Shown here piece by piece: positions 36,991 through 45,290 of a DNA stretch of 64,000 nucleotides; within the stretch, counting starts at the first letter, position 1; every line of letters begins with the position of its first letter. Where the stretch lies: NCBI RefSeq assembly GCF_024807225.1, contig NZ_JANUCO010000001.1, forward strand, positions 1,612,001 to 1,676,000, given 5' to 3'. The stretch comes from Chryseobacterium ginsenosidimutans (lineage in GTDB: Bacteria; Bacteroidota; Bacteroidia; Flavobacteriales; Weeksellaceae). Under the pieces are notes generated by a model, which was not told the DNA's origin, made no database searches, and saw only the letters and a program-made list of their open reading frames with translations. A program made the position numbers and the translations under genes.

Positions 36991-38586
36991 TTATCTGCTG
37001 TAATATTGTATTTGTAAATCCTTTGGATATTTTATTTCGTAGGAGAAATTTATTTTTTCTGAGCCTCCGCTGCTTACTGTTCTGTTCCAGAGCAGACTTC
37101 CGGTCTTATCATCATAATTTCCGCCATTAATGTCTGTTGCTTTCACCGAAATTTTAGAATTCTCACTGATTGGAAGCTGGTCGAGAATTTCCAGATTGAT
37201 ACTTTCTTTTGTATTATTTCTGATATCGATCTGATACTTTTCTGTTTCCGATTTATTAGAATTGTAGGTTTTTTGAGATGTTTTATCTTCTAATTTTGTT
37301 CTTTTTACAACAATTCTTTCATCTACGCCCAGAGAAATCGGGAATTCATCTTTTATATAATTACTCATGATAGTAGTTTTTCCGATATAATTATCTTCAA
37401 AATAAATATTGGCTTCTCCTGAAATAAGATTAAGATTCTGCCAGTTTTTAACAAATGCCATGAGAAAAACCTGGTTGCTGAGTTTGGGAACTGTGTGATA
37501 TTTGTAAGTGGCATCGACTTGTTTTTTATCGAGAATTACATACTGTTCTTTTTCCTGACTTATAATATTCTGGCTGTATTTTAATTCATACAAAATATTC
37601 ATCTGGCTTTCGGAAACGGTCGCAACAGGAATCTGGCTCGGTTTTGCAGCTTCATCTCGCATTTGATAAGAATTCATTTTTGCAGCGCTTTCTTTCAGTT
37701 TATAATCCTGTGTTTCGGCTTGTGCATTATAGGGAGAATATTCTGCTACATAAAGTGGCGACAAAATTGGTCGGTTTTGATTATATGAAGGTCTGTACGT
37801 TGACACAAAAAGCTTTATATTATTCCAATTCTGACCTGTTTTCTGATAAATTTTTCCTTTATAAACAATTTCCAGTGGATTTTTTACAGATTCTGCTCTC
37901 AGATCATAAGTAGGAATCCATCCGGCATTGGCAACGATATAACTTATTCCAAGGTTTAAATTAATTTCGTTTTCGGCTAATATTTCCAATAAAAGTTCCT
38001 TGGTATTTGCACTTTGATGAGGTTGGTTTTCTGCAAATGTTTGATTGATTTTTGCAACGCCTTCATCGAAATTACTTTTCTGTTCATTGAGAAGAAAAAC
38101 TTCATTATCAATTTCAAGCATTCTTTTTCTGTAAAATTCAGTAAGCTTTATCAATTGTTTTTGTGGAGTTTCTCTGTCATTGGTTGAAATTTTCAGATTA
38201 TCATTGATGATCTTTTTTTCGCCTTCGAGAGTATTAATTTTAATACTTAACAGATCTGCCTGTCTTTGGATTTTCTTTTTTTCAATATCAAGTTTCTTGT
38301 CACTCTCAGACATTTCACCGTTTTTTAAAACAGCCGTTTGTGGAGTGATAGAAAGAAGGGTTGTATTTTTTTCAAGATTAATTTTATACGTATTTTCATC
38401 AAGATCATTCGGAAGGTTGGTGATTCTTACCATGTTTTTTCCTTTCTGAAGACTCACATTAGTACTCCCGAAAACTTTAGCGCCCTGCAAAAATACAGTG
38501 GCCTGTTTTACATCGATTTCTTTCTTTATTTCCTGGGCTTTAAAAACTGAAGCGCAGAATATAAGAAGTATTACAAAGTGTTTCAT
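36991..38586 (-). CDS. MuiA-type protein (DUF4140/DUF4139)
   Basis: The 531-residue secreted protein starts with a signal peptide (MKHFVILLIFCASVFKAQ). A DUF4140 domain (about residues 25-125, with VKQATVFLQGAKVFG) leads into a coiled coil, and a C-terminal DUF4139 domain (about 200-530) includes SYIVANAGWIPTYDLRAE and LFVSTYRPSYNQNRPILSP. The family is named after a mucoidy inhibitor; the biochemical role is unknown. A paired direct-repeat operator lies 60-91 bp upstream of the start. Confidence 0.85.
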   Translation of the reverse strand: MKHFVILLIFCASVFKAQEIKKEIDVKQATVFLQGAKVFGSTNVSLQKGKNMVRITNLPNDLDENTYKINLEKNTTLLSITPQTAVLKNGEMSESDKKLDIEKKKIQRQADLLSIKINTLEGEKKIINDNLKISTNDRETPQKQLIKLTEFYRKRMLEIDNEVFLLNEQKSNFDEGVAKINQTFAENQPHQSANTKELLLEILAENEINLNLGISYIVANAGWIPTYDLRAESVKNPLEIVYKGKIYQKTGQNWNNIKLFVSTYRPSYNQNRPILSPLYVAEYSPYNAQAETQDYKLKESAAKMNSYQMRDEAAKPSQIPVATVSESQMNILYELKYSQNIISQEKEQYVILDKKQVDATYKYHTVPKLSNQVFLMAFVKNWQNLNLISGEANIYFEDNYIGKTTIMSNYIKDEFPISLGVDERIVVKRTKLEDKTSQKTYNSNKSETEKYQIDIRNNTKESINLEILDQLPISENSKISVKATDINGGNYDDKTGSLLWNRTVSSGGSEKINFSYEIKYPKDLQIQYYSR

Positions 38587-38611
38587 AGTTTATTATTTAT
38601 CTTTCTTGAAA

Positions 38612-38677
38612 TAAAATTACACCTAATCAGAAGCCGATTTTTGGAGACTTGGTGAAGTTGAACTTTGACTTGGTGAA
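38612..38677 (-). promoter_or_regulatory. Putative LytTR operator and promoter of the MuiA gene
   Basis: Two direct repeats GACTTGGTGAA at 38646-38656 and 38667-38677, start-to-start distance 21 bp. The minus-strand -7-like box TAATTTTA is at 38612-38619, 26 bp from the nearer repeat. The same layout and box recur upstream of the SIMPL gene at 39406. Confidence 0.75.
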
Positions 38678-38692
38678 GATTGTAGCGAAGAA

Positions 38693-38722
38693 AAAAAGAC
38701 AGCCTTTTCAAACTGTCTTTAT
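38693..38722 (-). terminator. Terminator after the SIMPL gene
   Basis: On the minus strand AAAGACAG / CTGTCTTT stem with a T tail. Confidence 0.75.
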
Positions 38723-38728
38723 CTATTT

Positions 38729-39406
38729 TTAAAGGATTTCGTATTTTGTTTTAATGCTGTATTTCAGCTTGATGTTTTCGATATTGTCAAACGAAAAATC
38801 AATTCCTGCATCTGCAGTTTCGAGCTGTACATTGCTTAGTCTTGCAGATTTATAAGCCATCGGAACAACGGTATCACTCATATAATCTTCAATTTCTACG
38901 ATTTCAAGAGGAGTTCCTGCTTTTTTACCGATACTTTCCAACAGATAATCTGCTTTTGCTTTTGCCGCTTTCAATGCGTTGATCTTAACGGTTTTTCTAA
39001 AGTCTGCGATTTTTGTGTTCTTTACTTCAGAAATGTTTAAAGTCGTTATCCATTTTTGATTTAAATCTTCGAAAAGCTTACTCACATTGGTTTTAGCATT
39101 TACTTTAAACTGAAAACTCTTCGTAAATTTTGCTGTTTTTGAATATAAATTCTGATACATCGATTTAAACTTAATATCTTCGTTTTTCACTCCATTGCTT
39201 TTCAAGGTTTCAAACAACAGTTTTTCGTTGTCGGCAAGCTGGTTTTTATTGTCGCCTTTTATTCCGACGTTGAAAATAATTTCGTCCGGCTCTACTTCCA
39301 TTTCGGCAACTCCCGTTACTTCAATTGAATTTTTCTTGATTTCCTGTGCGTTGATCAGACTTCCAAATGTTACTAATCCGATCAATAAAAAATGTCTCAA
39401 TTTCAT
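38729..39406 (-). CDS. SIMPL domain (DUF541) secreted protein
   Basis: The 225-residue protein has a signal peptide (MKLRHFLLIGLVTFGSLINAQ) and a SIMPL/DUF541 domain: IEVTGVAEMEVEPDEIIFNVGIKG at the start and AAKAKADYLLESIGKKAG about residue 145. SIMPL proteins are periplasmic or outer-membrane proteins (for example E. coli YggE) linked to oxidative stress and envelope functions; their mechanism is not established. It is preceded by its own paired direct-repeat operator and followed by its own terminator. Confidence 0.88.
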   Translation of the reverse strand: MKLRHFLLIGLVTFGSLINAQEIKKNSIEVTGVAEMEVEPDEIIFNVGIKGDNKNQLADNEKLLFETLKSNGVKNEDIKFKSMYQNLYSKTAKFTKSFQFKVNAKTNVSKLFEDLNQKWITTLNISEVKNTKIADFRKTVKINALKAAKAKADYLLESIGKKAGTPLEIVEIEDYMSDTVVPMAYKSARLSNVQLETADAGIDFSFDNIENIKLKYSIKTKYEIL

Positions 39407-39437
39407 AATTTCCTTTTTTAATTTTAAACTTCTAGAG

Positions 39438-39503
39438 TAAAATTACTATGATTTAAAACCAAAAATCGGGAGACTTGGTGAAAAGGAAGTTTGACTTGGT
39501 GAA
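39438..39503 (-). promoter_or_regulatory. Putative LytTR operator and promoter of the SIMPL gene
   Basis: GACTTGGTGAA at 39472-39482 and 39493-39503, period 21 bp. The minus-strand TAATTTTA box at 39438-39445 is 26 bp away, the same distance as at the MuiA promoter. Confidence 0.75.
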
Positions 39504-39515
39504 ATGATGAAAATA

Positions 39516-39540
39516 AAAAACAGTTCAAAAAGAACTGTTA
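39516..39540 (-). terminator. Terminator after the small lipoprotein gene
   Basis: Minus-strand AACAGTTC / GAACTGTT stem with six Ts; it overlaps the stop codon. Confidence 0.75.
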
Positions 39541-39891
39541 TCTGTTGGTCAAAATGATTGATTTTCCGCTTCTGGTGACGAGTTTTTTCACTTCCGAAAA
39601 AAGCTTTGTCTTTATAATAAGTTCATCCTCATTTTCCGAAATATGATAAGTGTTTGATGTAAAAAGGGCATCATTGATATAATGCTCAAACAATTTAGTA
39701 GAATCAGATTTATGAACGGAGTAAAAATCAACTTTATAATTATCGAATCCGGTCTGATAATATTTATAAATGATTTTTTCGTTGAGGTCGCTCGAAATGA
39801 TTTTGGTTTCAATAAAATCGCTTTGCTCAAGAAACGAGCAACTGTTCAGTAACAGAACAGAGAAGAATAAAAAGTAAAAATGTTTTTTCAT
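39538..39891 (-). CDS. Hypothetical lipoprotein
   Basis: The 117-residue protein has a lipoprotein signal (FFSVLLLNSC, Cys about 18) and no recognised domain. It has alternating hydrophobic residues in a probable beta fold and the conserved-looking IYKYYQTGFDNYKVDFY. A -7 element (minus-strand TAAATTTG, plus 39908-39915) gives it its own promoter, although it lies only 67 bp after the SIMPL-like gene on the same strand. It may belong to the same envelope response. Confidence 0.68.
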   Translation of the reverse strand: MKKHFYFLFFSVLLLNSCSFLEQSDFIETKIISSDLNEKIIYKYYQTGFDNYKVDFYSVHKSDSTKLFEHYINDALFTSNTYHISENEDELIIKTKLFSEVKKLVTRSGKSIILTNR

Positions 39892-39958
39892 GGTTATGGT
39901 GTGTTTACAAATTTAATCATTGCTAATCTGTTGATTGTTAACTCAGTTTCAATTTGTG

Positions 39959-40924
39959 TTAAGGTTTTGTGAGCAGGTTTAAATTTTTAACTTCTCCATT
40001 GGGAGTTACTAAAATATAATTGTTGATTTCCTTGGCTTCAGTTTTCTTTTCTTTCTCCTTTTCGCGGTTAATCGTAAGTTTTATCTCATACATCACCTGA
40101 ATTACGGGTTCATGAATCACAGGATTGATCACAAAATCAAATTCTTTATCCAAAATAGGTTGGTAATAGGACGTTGTTGCCTTATTCACTTGATTTACAT
40201 TGGCCATTTTATTCAATGCCAGTGAAGAACTGTTATACGCTTCGTAAGATTTATACATTTCTGTGGGAAGAGCGGTTCTGTAGCCATCACTGATATTTTT
40301 CGTTGCGGTAGTAAAGCTTTCTCCTAATATGGTTTCGAAATTTTTTACTTTTTCCTGTAATGCAAGTTTTGCTTTATTCATCAGTTCTTTTCTGATATTT
40401 TCGATAGTGCTGGAAAAATAATCAACACGAACCAGATCATAGATTTCATTTTTGGATAAAATAGAAATGAAATCATTGAGCTGAGAAGGATTTGTAAACT
40501 TAATATGTAAATTTTTCTTCAGCTCAAATCCGGCAGGAACTTCATTGTACGTTTTTTTACTGAATATTTTTTTCTCCACATTATATTGATAAACAGGGAC
40601 AAAAGAAATCATATCAACGTAGGTTTCGGCGGCTTTATTAAGTTTTATTTGAGCTAAAGAAGTATTGATACGTTTATCCATCAATTCATTCACTTCCTCC
40701 GCACTTTCACCTATTTGAGTAATGCTGAAAATGGCAACATATTGCTCGGCTTTTACATTGGCCAATCCTTTTACGGTAATGATATTTTCGTTGACGACAG
40801 GAGTTGCGATACTGATATTATTATCCGAATACTGAACCTGATTTCTATAATTAATATTTCCTGAAACCTGTGAAAATGAAAGTTGAAAGAATAAAACGGA
40901 TGCTAATAATGTAATGTTTTTCAT
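39959..40924 (-). CDS. SIMPL-like secreted protein
   Basis: The 321-residue protein starts with a signal peptide (MKNITLLASVLFFQLSFSQ) and has a divergent SIMPL/DUF541 domain (IITVKGLANVKAEQYVAIFS at about residues 50-69, MNKAKLALQEKVKNFETILG in the second half). Its C-terminus is Lys/Glu-rich and ends in VKNLNLLTKP. I chose the ATG at 40924 because the longer start at 40969 lies upstream of the -7 element at 40949-40956. Together with the SIMPL gene at 38729 this makes two SIMPL-type proteins beside one regulator. Confidence 0.78.
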   Translation of the reverse strand: MKNITLLASVLFFQLSFSQVSGNINYRNQVQYSDNNISIATPVVNENIITVKGLANVKAEQYVAIFSITQIGESAEEVNELMDKRINTSLAQIKLNKAAETYVDMISFVPVYQYNVEKKIFSKKTYNEVPAGFELKKNLHIKFTNPSQLNDFISILSKNEIYDLVRVDYFSSTIENIRKELMNKAKLALQEKVKNFETILGESFTTATKNISDGYRTALPTEMYKSYEAYNSSSLALNKMANVNQVNKATTSYYQPILDKEFDFVINPVIHEPVIQVMYEIKLTINREKEKEKKTEAKEINNYILVTPNGEVKNLNLLTKP

Positions 40925-40948
40925 GATAATTAAGTTTGAATTATGGCA

Positions 40949-41050
40949 CAAACTTAGCCTCATAATCACAGCACGAAACAGGAAACTTGGTGAATCGGGA
41001 ATTTCACTTGGTGAATAGTTTTTTACAGATTATATATATGTATATCTTTG
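40949..41050. promoter_or_regulatory. Divergent control region with a putative LytTR operator
   Basis: AACTTGGTGAA (40984-40994) and CACTTGGTGAA (41005-41015), period 21 bp. Minus-strand -7 box TAAGTTTG (40949-40956) and plus-strand -7 box TATCTTTG (41043-41050) each lie 27 bp from the nearest repeat. The histidine kinase ATG is 4 nt after the plus-strand box. Neither promoter has a clear -33 TTG, as expected for activator-dependent promoters. Confidence 0.78.
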
Positions 41051-41054
41051 TTTT

Positions 41055-42833
41055 ATGAAAATATTTCATCTTTTTACGATCTTCTTATTAATGATTTTTG
41101 GGAATATTGCATATTCTCAAACAACAAATACTGCGTGGGAAGTTCAGAATCAAAGTAAAAAATTGCAAAAAGCAGTTGATAATAAAGATGAAAACGCACA
41201 AGCCGATTCTTATTACAACATCGGTGAAACATTTTTCAATGGCGGGAATTTCCAGAAAAGTGAAGAATATTATACAAAAGCAAAAACGATCTACGAGAAA
41301 TTAAATGATAAACCCAATATCGAAAAAACGAGTAGAAAATTAGCTCAATCTCAGGAAAAACAGAATAAAATTTCACCCGCAATCAGTAATTACAGCCGAG
41401 CCGCAGAAGTAAGTTATTCTAAAAGTAAAACGGTTAATTCTAACGATGCAGTAAGGCTTTCAACAAATTCTGCTGAAACTAAAGAAGAGGCAATTCTTAG
41501 CAATATTCAACTCAACGAGAAGGATAAAGACAAAGGCGATTTGGCAGCAGGTTACAGCCAAATGGCGGATGTGAATATTCAGCAGAACAATATTCCAAAA
41601 GCGGAGGAAAACCTGAATAATGCTTATAAAATTTCCAAGAAAGGAGCTCCTCAACAGGCGTTGGAAATTAATAAAAAGCTTACGGATTTTTATGTTGATA
41701 ATAAAAACTTTGATAAAGCCATTGAAGCTCAGAAAAAGGTGTTGAAGGAAGATTTTGTTAAAGATAATTCTGAGGAAAAAGTCAATCAGATTCAGGAATT
41801 AGCAGATATTTATATTAAGAAAAATGATATTGGTGAAGCTATTAATTTATTAAAAAAATCCTACGGAATTGCGCTTGAAAAAGGGCATACACTGGAAGCT
41901 CAAAAGAGCGTTAAAAAACTAGACAGTCTTTATAATGTATCAAAAAATACAGAGGCATCGGTTCAGTTGTATCGTGATTTTCTCGGAAAATTGCCTGATT
42001 TGGTTTCAAAGGACAGAAGTTTGGTCGATAATAAAATTCTGGAAGATACGGAGCAGAGAATTACTCAATTGGAACAGGAAAAAAAGCTGAAAGATGAGTT
42101 AATCCGAAAGAAAAATGTCTTTAATTACAGCTTAATTGTGGCTTTGATTATACTAATTGGTTTGATTATTTTCATTTTCAGAACCTTAAAAAAAGTTCAG
42201 ATCAAGAACAAAAAAATTGCGTTGCAGTCGCTTCGTCGTGAGATGAATCCGCATTTTATTTTTAACAGCTTAAATTCTGTGAATCATTTCATTGCCATGA
42301 ATAATGAACTGGAAGCGAATCAATATTTAACCAAATTTTCAAAGCTAATGCGCGGTGTGATGGAAAATTCTACCGACGATTTTATTCCGTTTCAGCAGGA
42401 ACTGGATTTGCTTCAGAATTATTTAGCATTAGAAAAAACGCGTTTCACAGATAAATTCGATTATGAAATTGAGGTCGACGAAAGCCTGAATACGCAAAGC
42501 CTGAAAGTTCCGGGAATGCTTGTACAGCCGTTTCTGGAAAATGCAATATGGCACGGACTTCGTTACAGAACCACGAAAGGATTTCTCAAATTAAGTTTTG
42601 AAAAAGGAAATCAACATCTTAAAATCACGATCGAAGACAACGGAATCGGAATTGAGGAAAGCAAAAAATTGAAAACGGAACATCAGAAAAACAGAGAAGG
42701 TCGCGGCATGAAAAATACGCTGGAAAGAATTCAGTTGCTGAATGATTTGTATAAAAAAGAAATCACTTGCTCGATTAAGAATAAAGAAAATAATTCCGGA
42801 GTTTTGGTTGAGGTGAAAATTAATTTAACGTAA
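41055..42833 (+). CDS. Sensor histidine kinase, LytS type, with periplasmic TPR repeats
   Basis: The 592-residue protein has a signal-like N-terminus (MKIFHLFTIFLLMIFGNIAYSQ) and several tetratricopeptide repeats (about residues 30-310, for example ADSYYNIGETFFNGGNFQKS). A membrane helix at about 354-375 (YSLIVALIILIGLIIFIF) is followed by the His_kinase domain with LRREMNPHFIFNSLN (phospho-acceptor His about 400) and a HATPase domain (about 485-592, EDNGIGIEE). It senses a signal through the exported TPR part and phosphorylates the LytTR regulator encoded 0.75 kb downstream. Confidence 0.92.
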   Translation: MKIFHLFTIFLLMIFGNIAYSQTTNTAWEVQNQSKKLQKAVDNKDENAQADSYYNIGETFFNGGNFQKSEEYYTKAKTIYEKLNDKPNIEKTSRKLAQSQEKQNKISPAISNYSRAAEVSYSKSKTVNSNDAVRLSTNSAETKEEAILSNIQLNEKDKDKGDLAAGYSQMADVNIQQNNIPKAEENLNNAYKISKKGAPQQALEINKKLTDFYVDNKNFDKAIEAQKKVLKEDFVKDNSEEKVNQIQELADIYIKKNDIGEAINLLKKSYGIALEKGHTLEAQKSVKKLDSLYNVSKNTEASVQLYRDFLGKLPDLVSKDRSLVDNKILEDTEQRITQLEQEKKLKDELIRKKNVFNYSLIVALIILIGLIIFIFRTLKKVQIKNKKIALQSLRREMNPHFIFNSLNSVNHFIAMNNELEANQYLTKFSKLMRGVMENSTDDFIPFQQELDLLQNYLALEKTRFTDKFDYEIEVDESLNTQSLKVPGMLVQPFLENAIWHGLRYRTTKGFLKLSFEKGNQHLKITIEDNGIGIEESKKLKTEHQKNREGRGMKNTLERIQLLNDLYKKEITCSIKNKENNSGVLVEVKINLT

Positions 42834-42840
42834 AAATACA

Positions 42841-43554
42841 ATGAAGAAAATTTTATTACTGATTATTTTGTCTTTCGTAAATATTATTAATGCTCAGGAA
42901 ATCGAATCTGTTCGTTTTGAAAATATTGTAAAGACTTTAAAATTGAATAAATCAAGAATTAAAAATGAGTTTTGCACAGAAAAGAAAATGCCGAATGCGG
43001 AAGATTCTTACATTGTTGTGATTCCGATTTTAGTAGGAGAATATGAAGAAGATTTTTTCACAATCAAAAATTATATCTTGATTACTGATGAAAAAGGAAG
43101 TATTAAAAACCAATATCTTGATCCGCGAGAAATTACTTCGGATGCTATAAGGTTGTATAGCTTAGTTATAGACACCGGTTTGTATACGATCGGTTCAAAT
43201 ATCCGGGCTTTTGGATTGAAAGTTATTTTCGAAGGAAGCAGCAGACCAAATCCGTATTCTTCGGAAGATATTTCCCTGTATTATCCTTCTGGAAAAACAT
43301 TTAAAAAAGTTCTTAATGAGTTTAATTTGAGCTCGAGCAGTGGAGAATGGGATACCAATTGTGCGGGAGAATTTGAAGATGAAACTTCTGTAATTATGCT
43401 TGACAAGACAAAAACAAATAATTTCACCGACCTTAAAATCAAGACCAAAATAACCGCTACAATAAATAAAGTAGTGAATGATGACTGCAAAAATGAAGAA
43501 AAAGTAAGGACGACTTTTAAAATCTTAAAATTCAACAACGGAATTTACAAATAA
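42841..43554 (+). CDS. Hypothetical secreted protein in the kinase-regulator operon
   Basis: The 237-residue protein has a signal peptide (MKKILLLIILSFVNIINAQ) and no domain I recognise. It is beta-rich in appearance, with EDSYIVVIPILVGEYEEDF and a late DDCKNEE, and two Cys pairs that might form disulfides. It starts 7 bp after the kinase gene and ends 25 bp before the response regulator gene, so it is co-transcribed with both. Position suggests an accessory, perhaps signal-related, protein; this is inference. Confidence 0.72.
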   Translation: MKKILLLIILSFVNIINAQEIESVRFENIVKTLKLNKSRIKNEFCTEKKMPNAEDSYIVVIPILVGEYEEDFFTIKNYILITDEKGSIKNQYLDPREITSDAIRLYSLVIDTGLYTIGSNIRAFGLKVIFEGSSRPNPYSSEDISLYYPSGKTFKKVLNEFNLSSSSGEWDTNCAGEFEDETSVIMLDKTKTNNFTDLKIKTKITATINKVVNDDCKNEEKVRTTFKILKFNNGIYK

Positions 43555-43579
43555 AGCTGCAACCTAAACCTAAAGAAAC

Positions 43580-44314
43580 ATGAAAATCACCTCCGTAATT
43601 GTAGACGACGAAATTATTGCAAGAGATGTTTTAAGGAATTATCTTACAAAATATTGTCCGCAAATAGAAATTTTAGGGGAAGCGGAAAACATCAAAGAAG
43701 CAGTTCCTCTGATTGCAGAAAAGCAACCGCAGTTGGTTTTTCTGGATGTAGAAATGCCTTTCGGAAACGCTTTTGATGTATTGGAAGCAACGAAGGATTT
43801 CTCTTACGAAACGATTTTTATTACTGCATTTTCGCAATATTCTTTGCAGGCTCTGAATAAATCGGCGAGTTATTATATTTTAAAACCGATTGATATCCAA
43901 GAATTAATTTTGGCAGTTAATAAAGTGGCTGAAAGTCTTGAGAAAAAAGAAGAACTCAACCGAAATAAAATTCTCCTTGAAAATTTAAAATTAAAACCCG
44001 AAAAACAACAGCTCATTCTCCCGACTTTGCAAGGTTTTGATGTGGTAAAAACAGAAGACATTGTAAGACTTCAGGCAGATGGAAATTTTACGCAGGTGTA
44101 TCTTACAGACGGTTCAAAGAAAATGGTCTGCCGATTTTTGAAACATTTTGACGATTTGCTTGAAAACCCTTTTGTACGAGTTCACCGTTCGCATATTATC
44201 AACACCAATTTTGTAAAATCTTACCATAAAAGCGGAACGGCAACACTTTCAGACAGCACAGAAATTGAGGTTTCCGGAAGCTTTAAAGATAATTTTCTAA
44301 AGGTGTTTTCATAA
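43580..44314 (+). CDS. LytTR-family response regulator
   Basis: The 244-residue protein has a receiver domain (about residues 1-120) with VDDEII acidic residues, LVFLDVEMP carrying the phospho-acceptor Asp (about 56), and a conserved Lys in YYILKP. A C-terminal LytTR DNA-binding domain (about 140-244) follows, with VRLQADGNFTQVYLTDG and FVRVHRSHIIN. LytTR domains bind pairs of short direct repeats on one DNA face, which fits the 21 bp spaced ACTTGGTGAA pairs found upstream of neighbouring genes. Confidence 0.94.
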   Translation: MKITSVIVDDEIIARDVLRNYLTKYCPQIEILGEAENIKEAVPLIAEKQPQLVFLDVEMPFGNAFDVLEATKDFSYETIFITAFSQYSLQALNKSASYYILKPIDIQELILAVNKVAESLEKKEELNRNKILLENLKLKPEKQQLILPTLQGFDVVKTEDIVRLQADGNFTQVYLTDGSKKMVCRFLKHFDDLLENPFVRVHRSHIINTNFVKSYHKSGTATLSDSTEIEVSGSFKDNFLKVFS

Positions 44315-44399
44315 ACTAACCTCAGTTCGGGATAAGAAAATCTTATACATCTTTTAAACGCTACGCTCGTAAATTTTTTTTAAATAGACTTGAAAATAT

Positions 44400-44525
44400 T
44401 TTCGTTCGCAAGGGCGTTTTACTCAGCTAAAATCGCAATCAGTCTTTGCTGAACAGAGTGCCTTTACGACCGAAAAATATCCATAATAATTTTAAAAAAA
44501 ACTTAGCGCTCCTTGCGTTAAAAAC
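44400..44525. repeat. Dispersed repeat family C, copy 2
   Basis: Contains GGGCGTTTTACTCAGCTAAA, GTGCCTTTACGACCG and CTCCTTGCGTTAAAAACC, related in both orientations to 6839-6920 and 60885-60966. It fills most of the 281 bp between the regulator and lipocalin genes. Confidence 0.5.
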
Positions 44526-44554
44526 CAAATCCTGAAACTTAAAATTTCAGGCAT

Positions 44555-44562
44555 TATTTTTG
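44555..44562 (+). promoter_or_regulatory. Promoter -7 element of the lipocalin gene
   Basis: TATTTTTG, 33 nt before the ATG at 44596. It overlaps the upstream TTG start, which argues for the ATG. Confidence 0.55.
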
Positions 44563-44595
44563 AACTTTTCATTCCATCACAAAAAATATTCTACT

Positions 44596-45135
44596 ATGAA
44601 AACGTTTCAAAAAATCGCAATCCCCGTCTCATTAGGTGTTTTGGGATTAATCATTTTAAATTCCTTTTCGGTTGGAATTCCAAAAGGTGCAATTGCTGTT
44701 CAACATTTTAATGCAGAAAAATATCTTGGAAAATGGTATGAAATCGCCCGTTTCGACTATAAATTTGAGAAAAATATGGACAATGTAACAGCAACCTATT
44801 CACAAAATCCAAACGGAACAATTCGCGTCGATAATAAAGGCTACAATTATATCAAAAAAGAATGGAAGGAATCAATCGGAGAAGCAAAATTTGTGAATGA
44901 AAAAACAGAAGCCCGATTAAAAGTTTCATTTTTTAAACCTATTTGGGCAGGCTATAATGTAATCGATATCGATGATGATTATCACTATGCTTTGGTTGCC
45001 GGAAGCAGTTTGAAATACCTTTGGATTCTCTCCAGAACCAAAGAAATCCCCGAAAGTATCCGACAGAGATTCTTAGAAAAAGCTAAGAAAATTGGTTACA
45101 ATACACACGAATTAATTTGGGTGAAACATAATTAA
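44596..45135 (+). CDS. Lipocalin (Blc/apolipoprotein D type)
   Basis: The 179-residue protein has a hydrophobic N-terminal signal or anchor (about residues 7-24) and a lipocalin barrel. Its signature is FNAEKYLGKWYEIARFDYKFE (broken here: residues about 37-57, with the GKWYEIAR motif), then YALVAGSSLKYLWILSR. Bacterial lipocalins carry fatty acids or lysophospholipids across the periplasm and are induced on membrane stress. No lipobox Cys is seen. Confidence 0.9.
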   Translation: MKTFQKIAIPVSLGVLGLIILNSFSVGIPKGAIAVQHFNAEKYLGKWYEIARFDYKFEKNMDNVTATYSQNPNGTIRVDNKGYNYIKKEWKESIGEAKFVNEKTEARLKVSFFKPIWAGYNVIDIDDDYHYALVAGSSLKYLWILSRTKEIPESIRQRFLEKAKKIGYNTHELIWVKHN

Positions 45136-45202
45136 AGTTATTGCGAAGAGCGATTGTAAGTTTATACTAAGCTTGTCGAAGCCCCATATAATAGCACACA
45201 AT

Positions 45203-45268
45203 TTGTCATTCCGTAGGAATCTAAGCATCATTATTATAAAAATTATTGCTGAGATTCCTACGGAATGA
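45203..45268. repeat. Dispersed palindromic repeat family B, copy 2, cut by an IS110 element
   Basis: The left arm is TTGTCATTCCGTAGGAATCT and the right arm GAGATTCCTACGGAATGA. The right arm then breaks into the insertion sequence and its lost end (ATGACAAACTAC) reappears at 46456, 1.19 kb away. Confidence 0.88.
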
Positions 45269-45290
45269 TCTGTGTTAATATGCAAGTTAT

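Noticed and set aside
40925..40969. Longer start of the SIMPL-like protein
   Set aside because: It would begin upstream of the -7 promoter element and place a hydrophilic stretch before the signal peptide.
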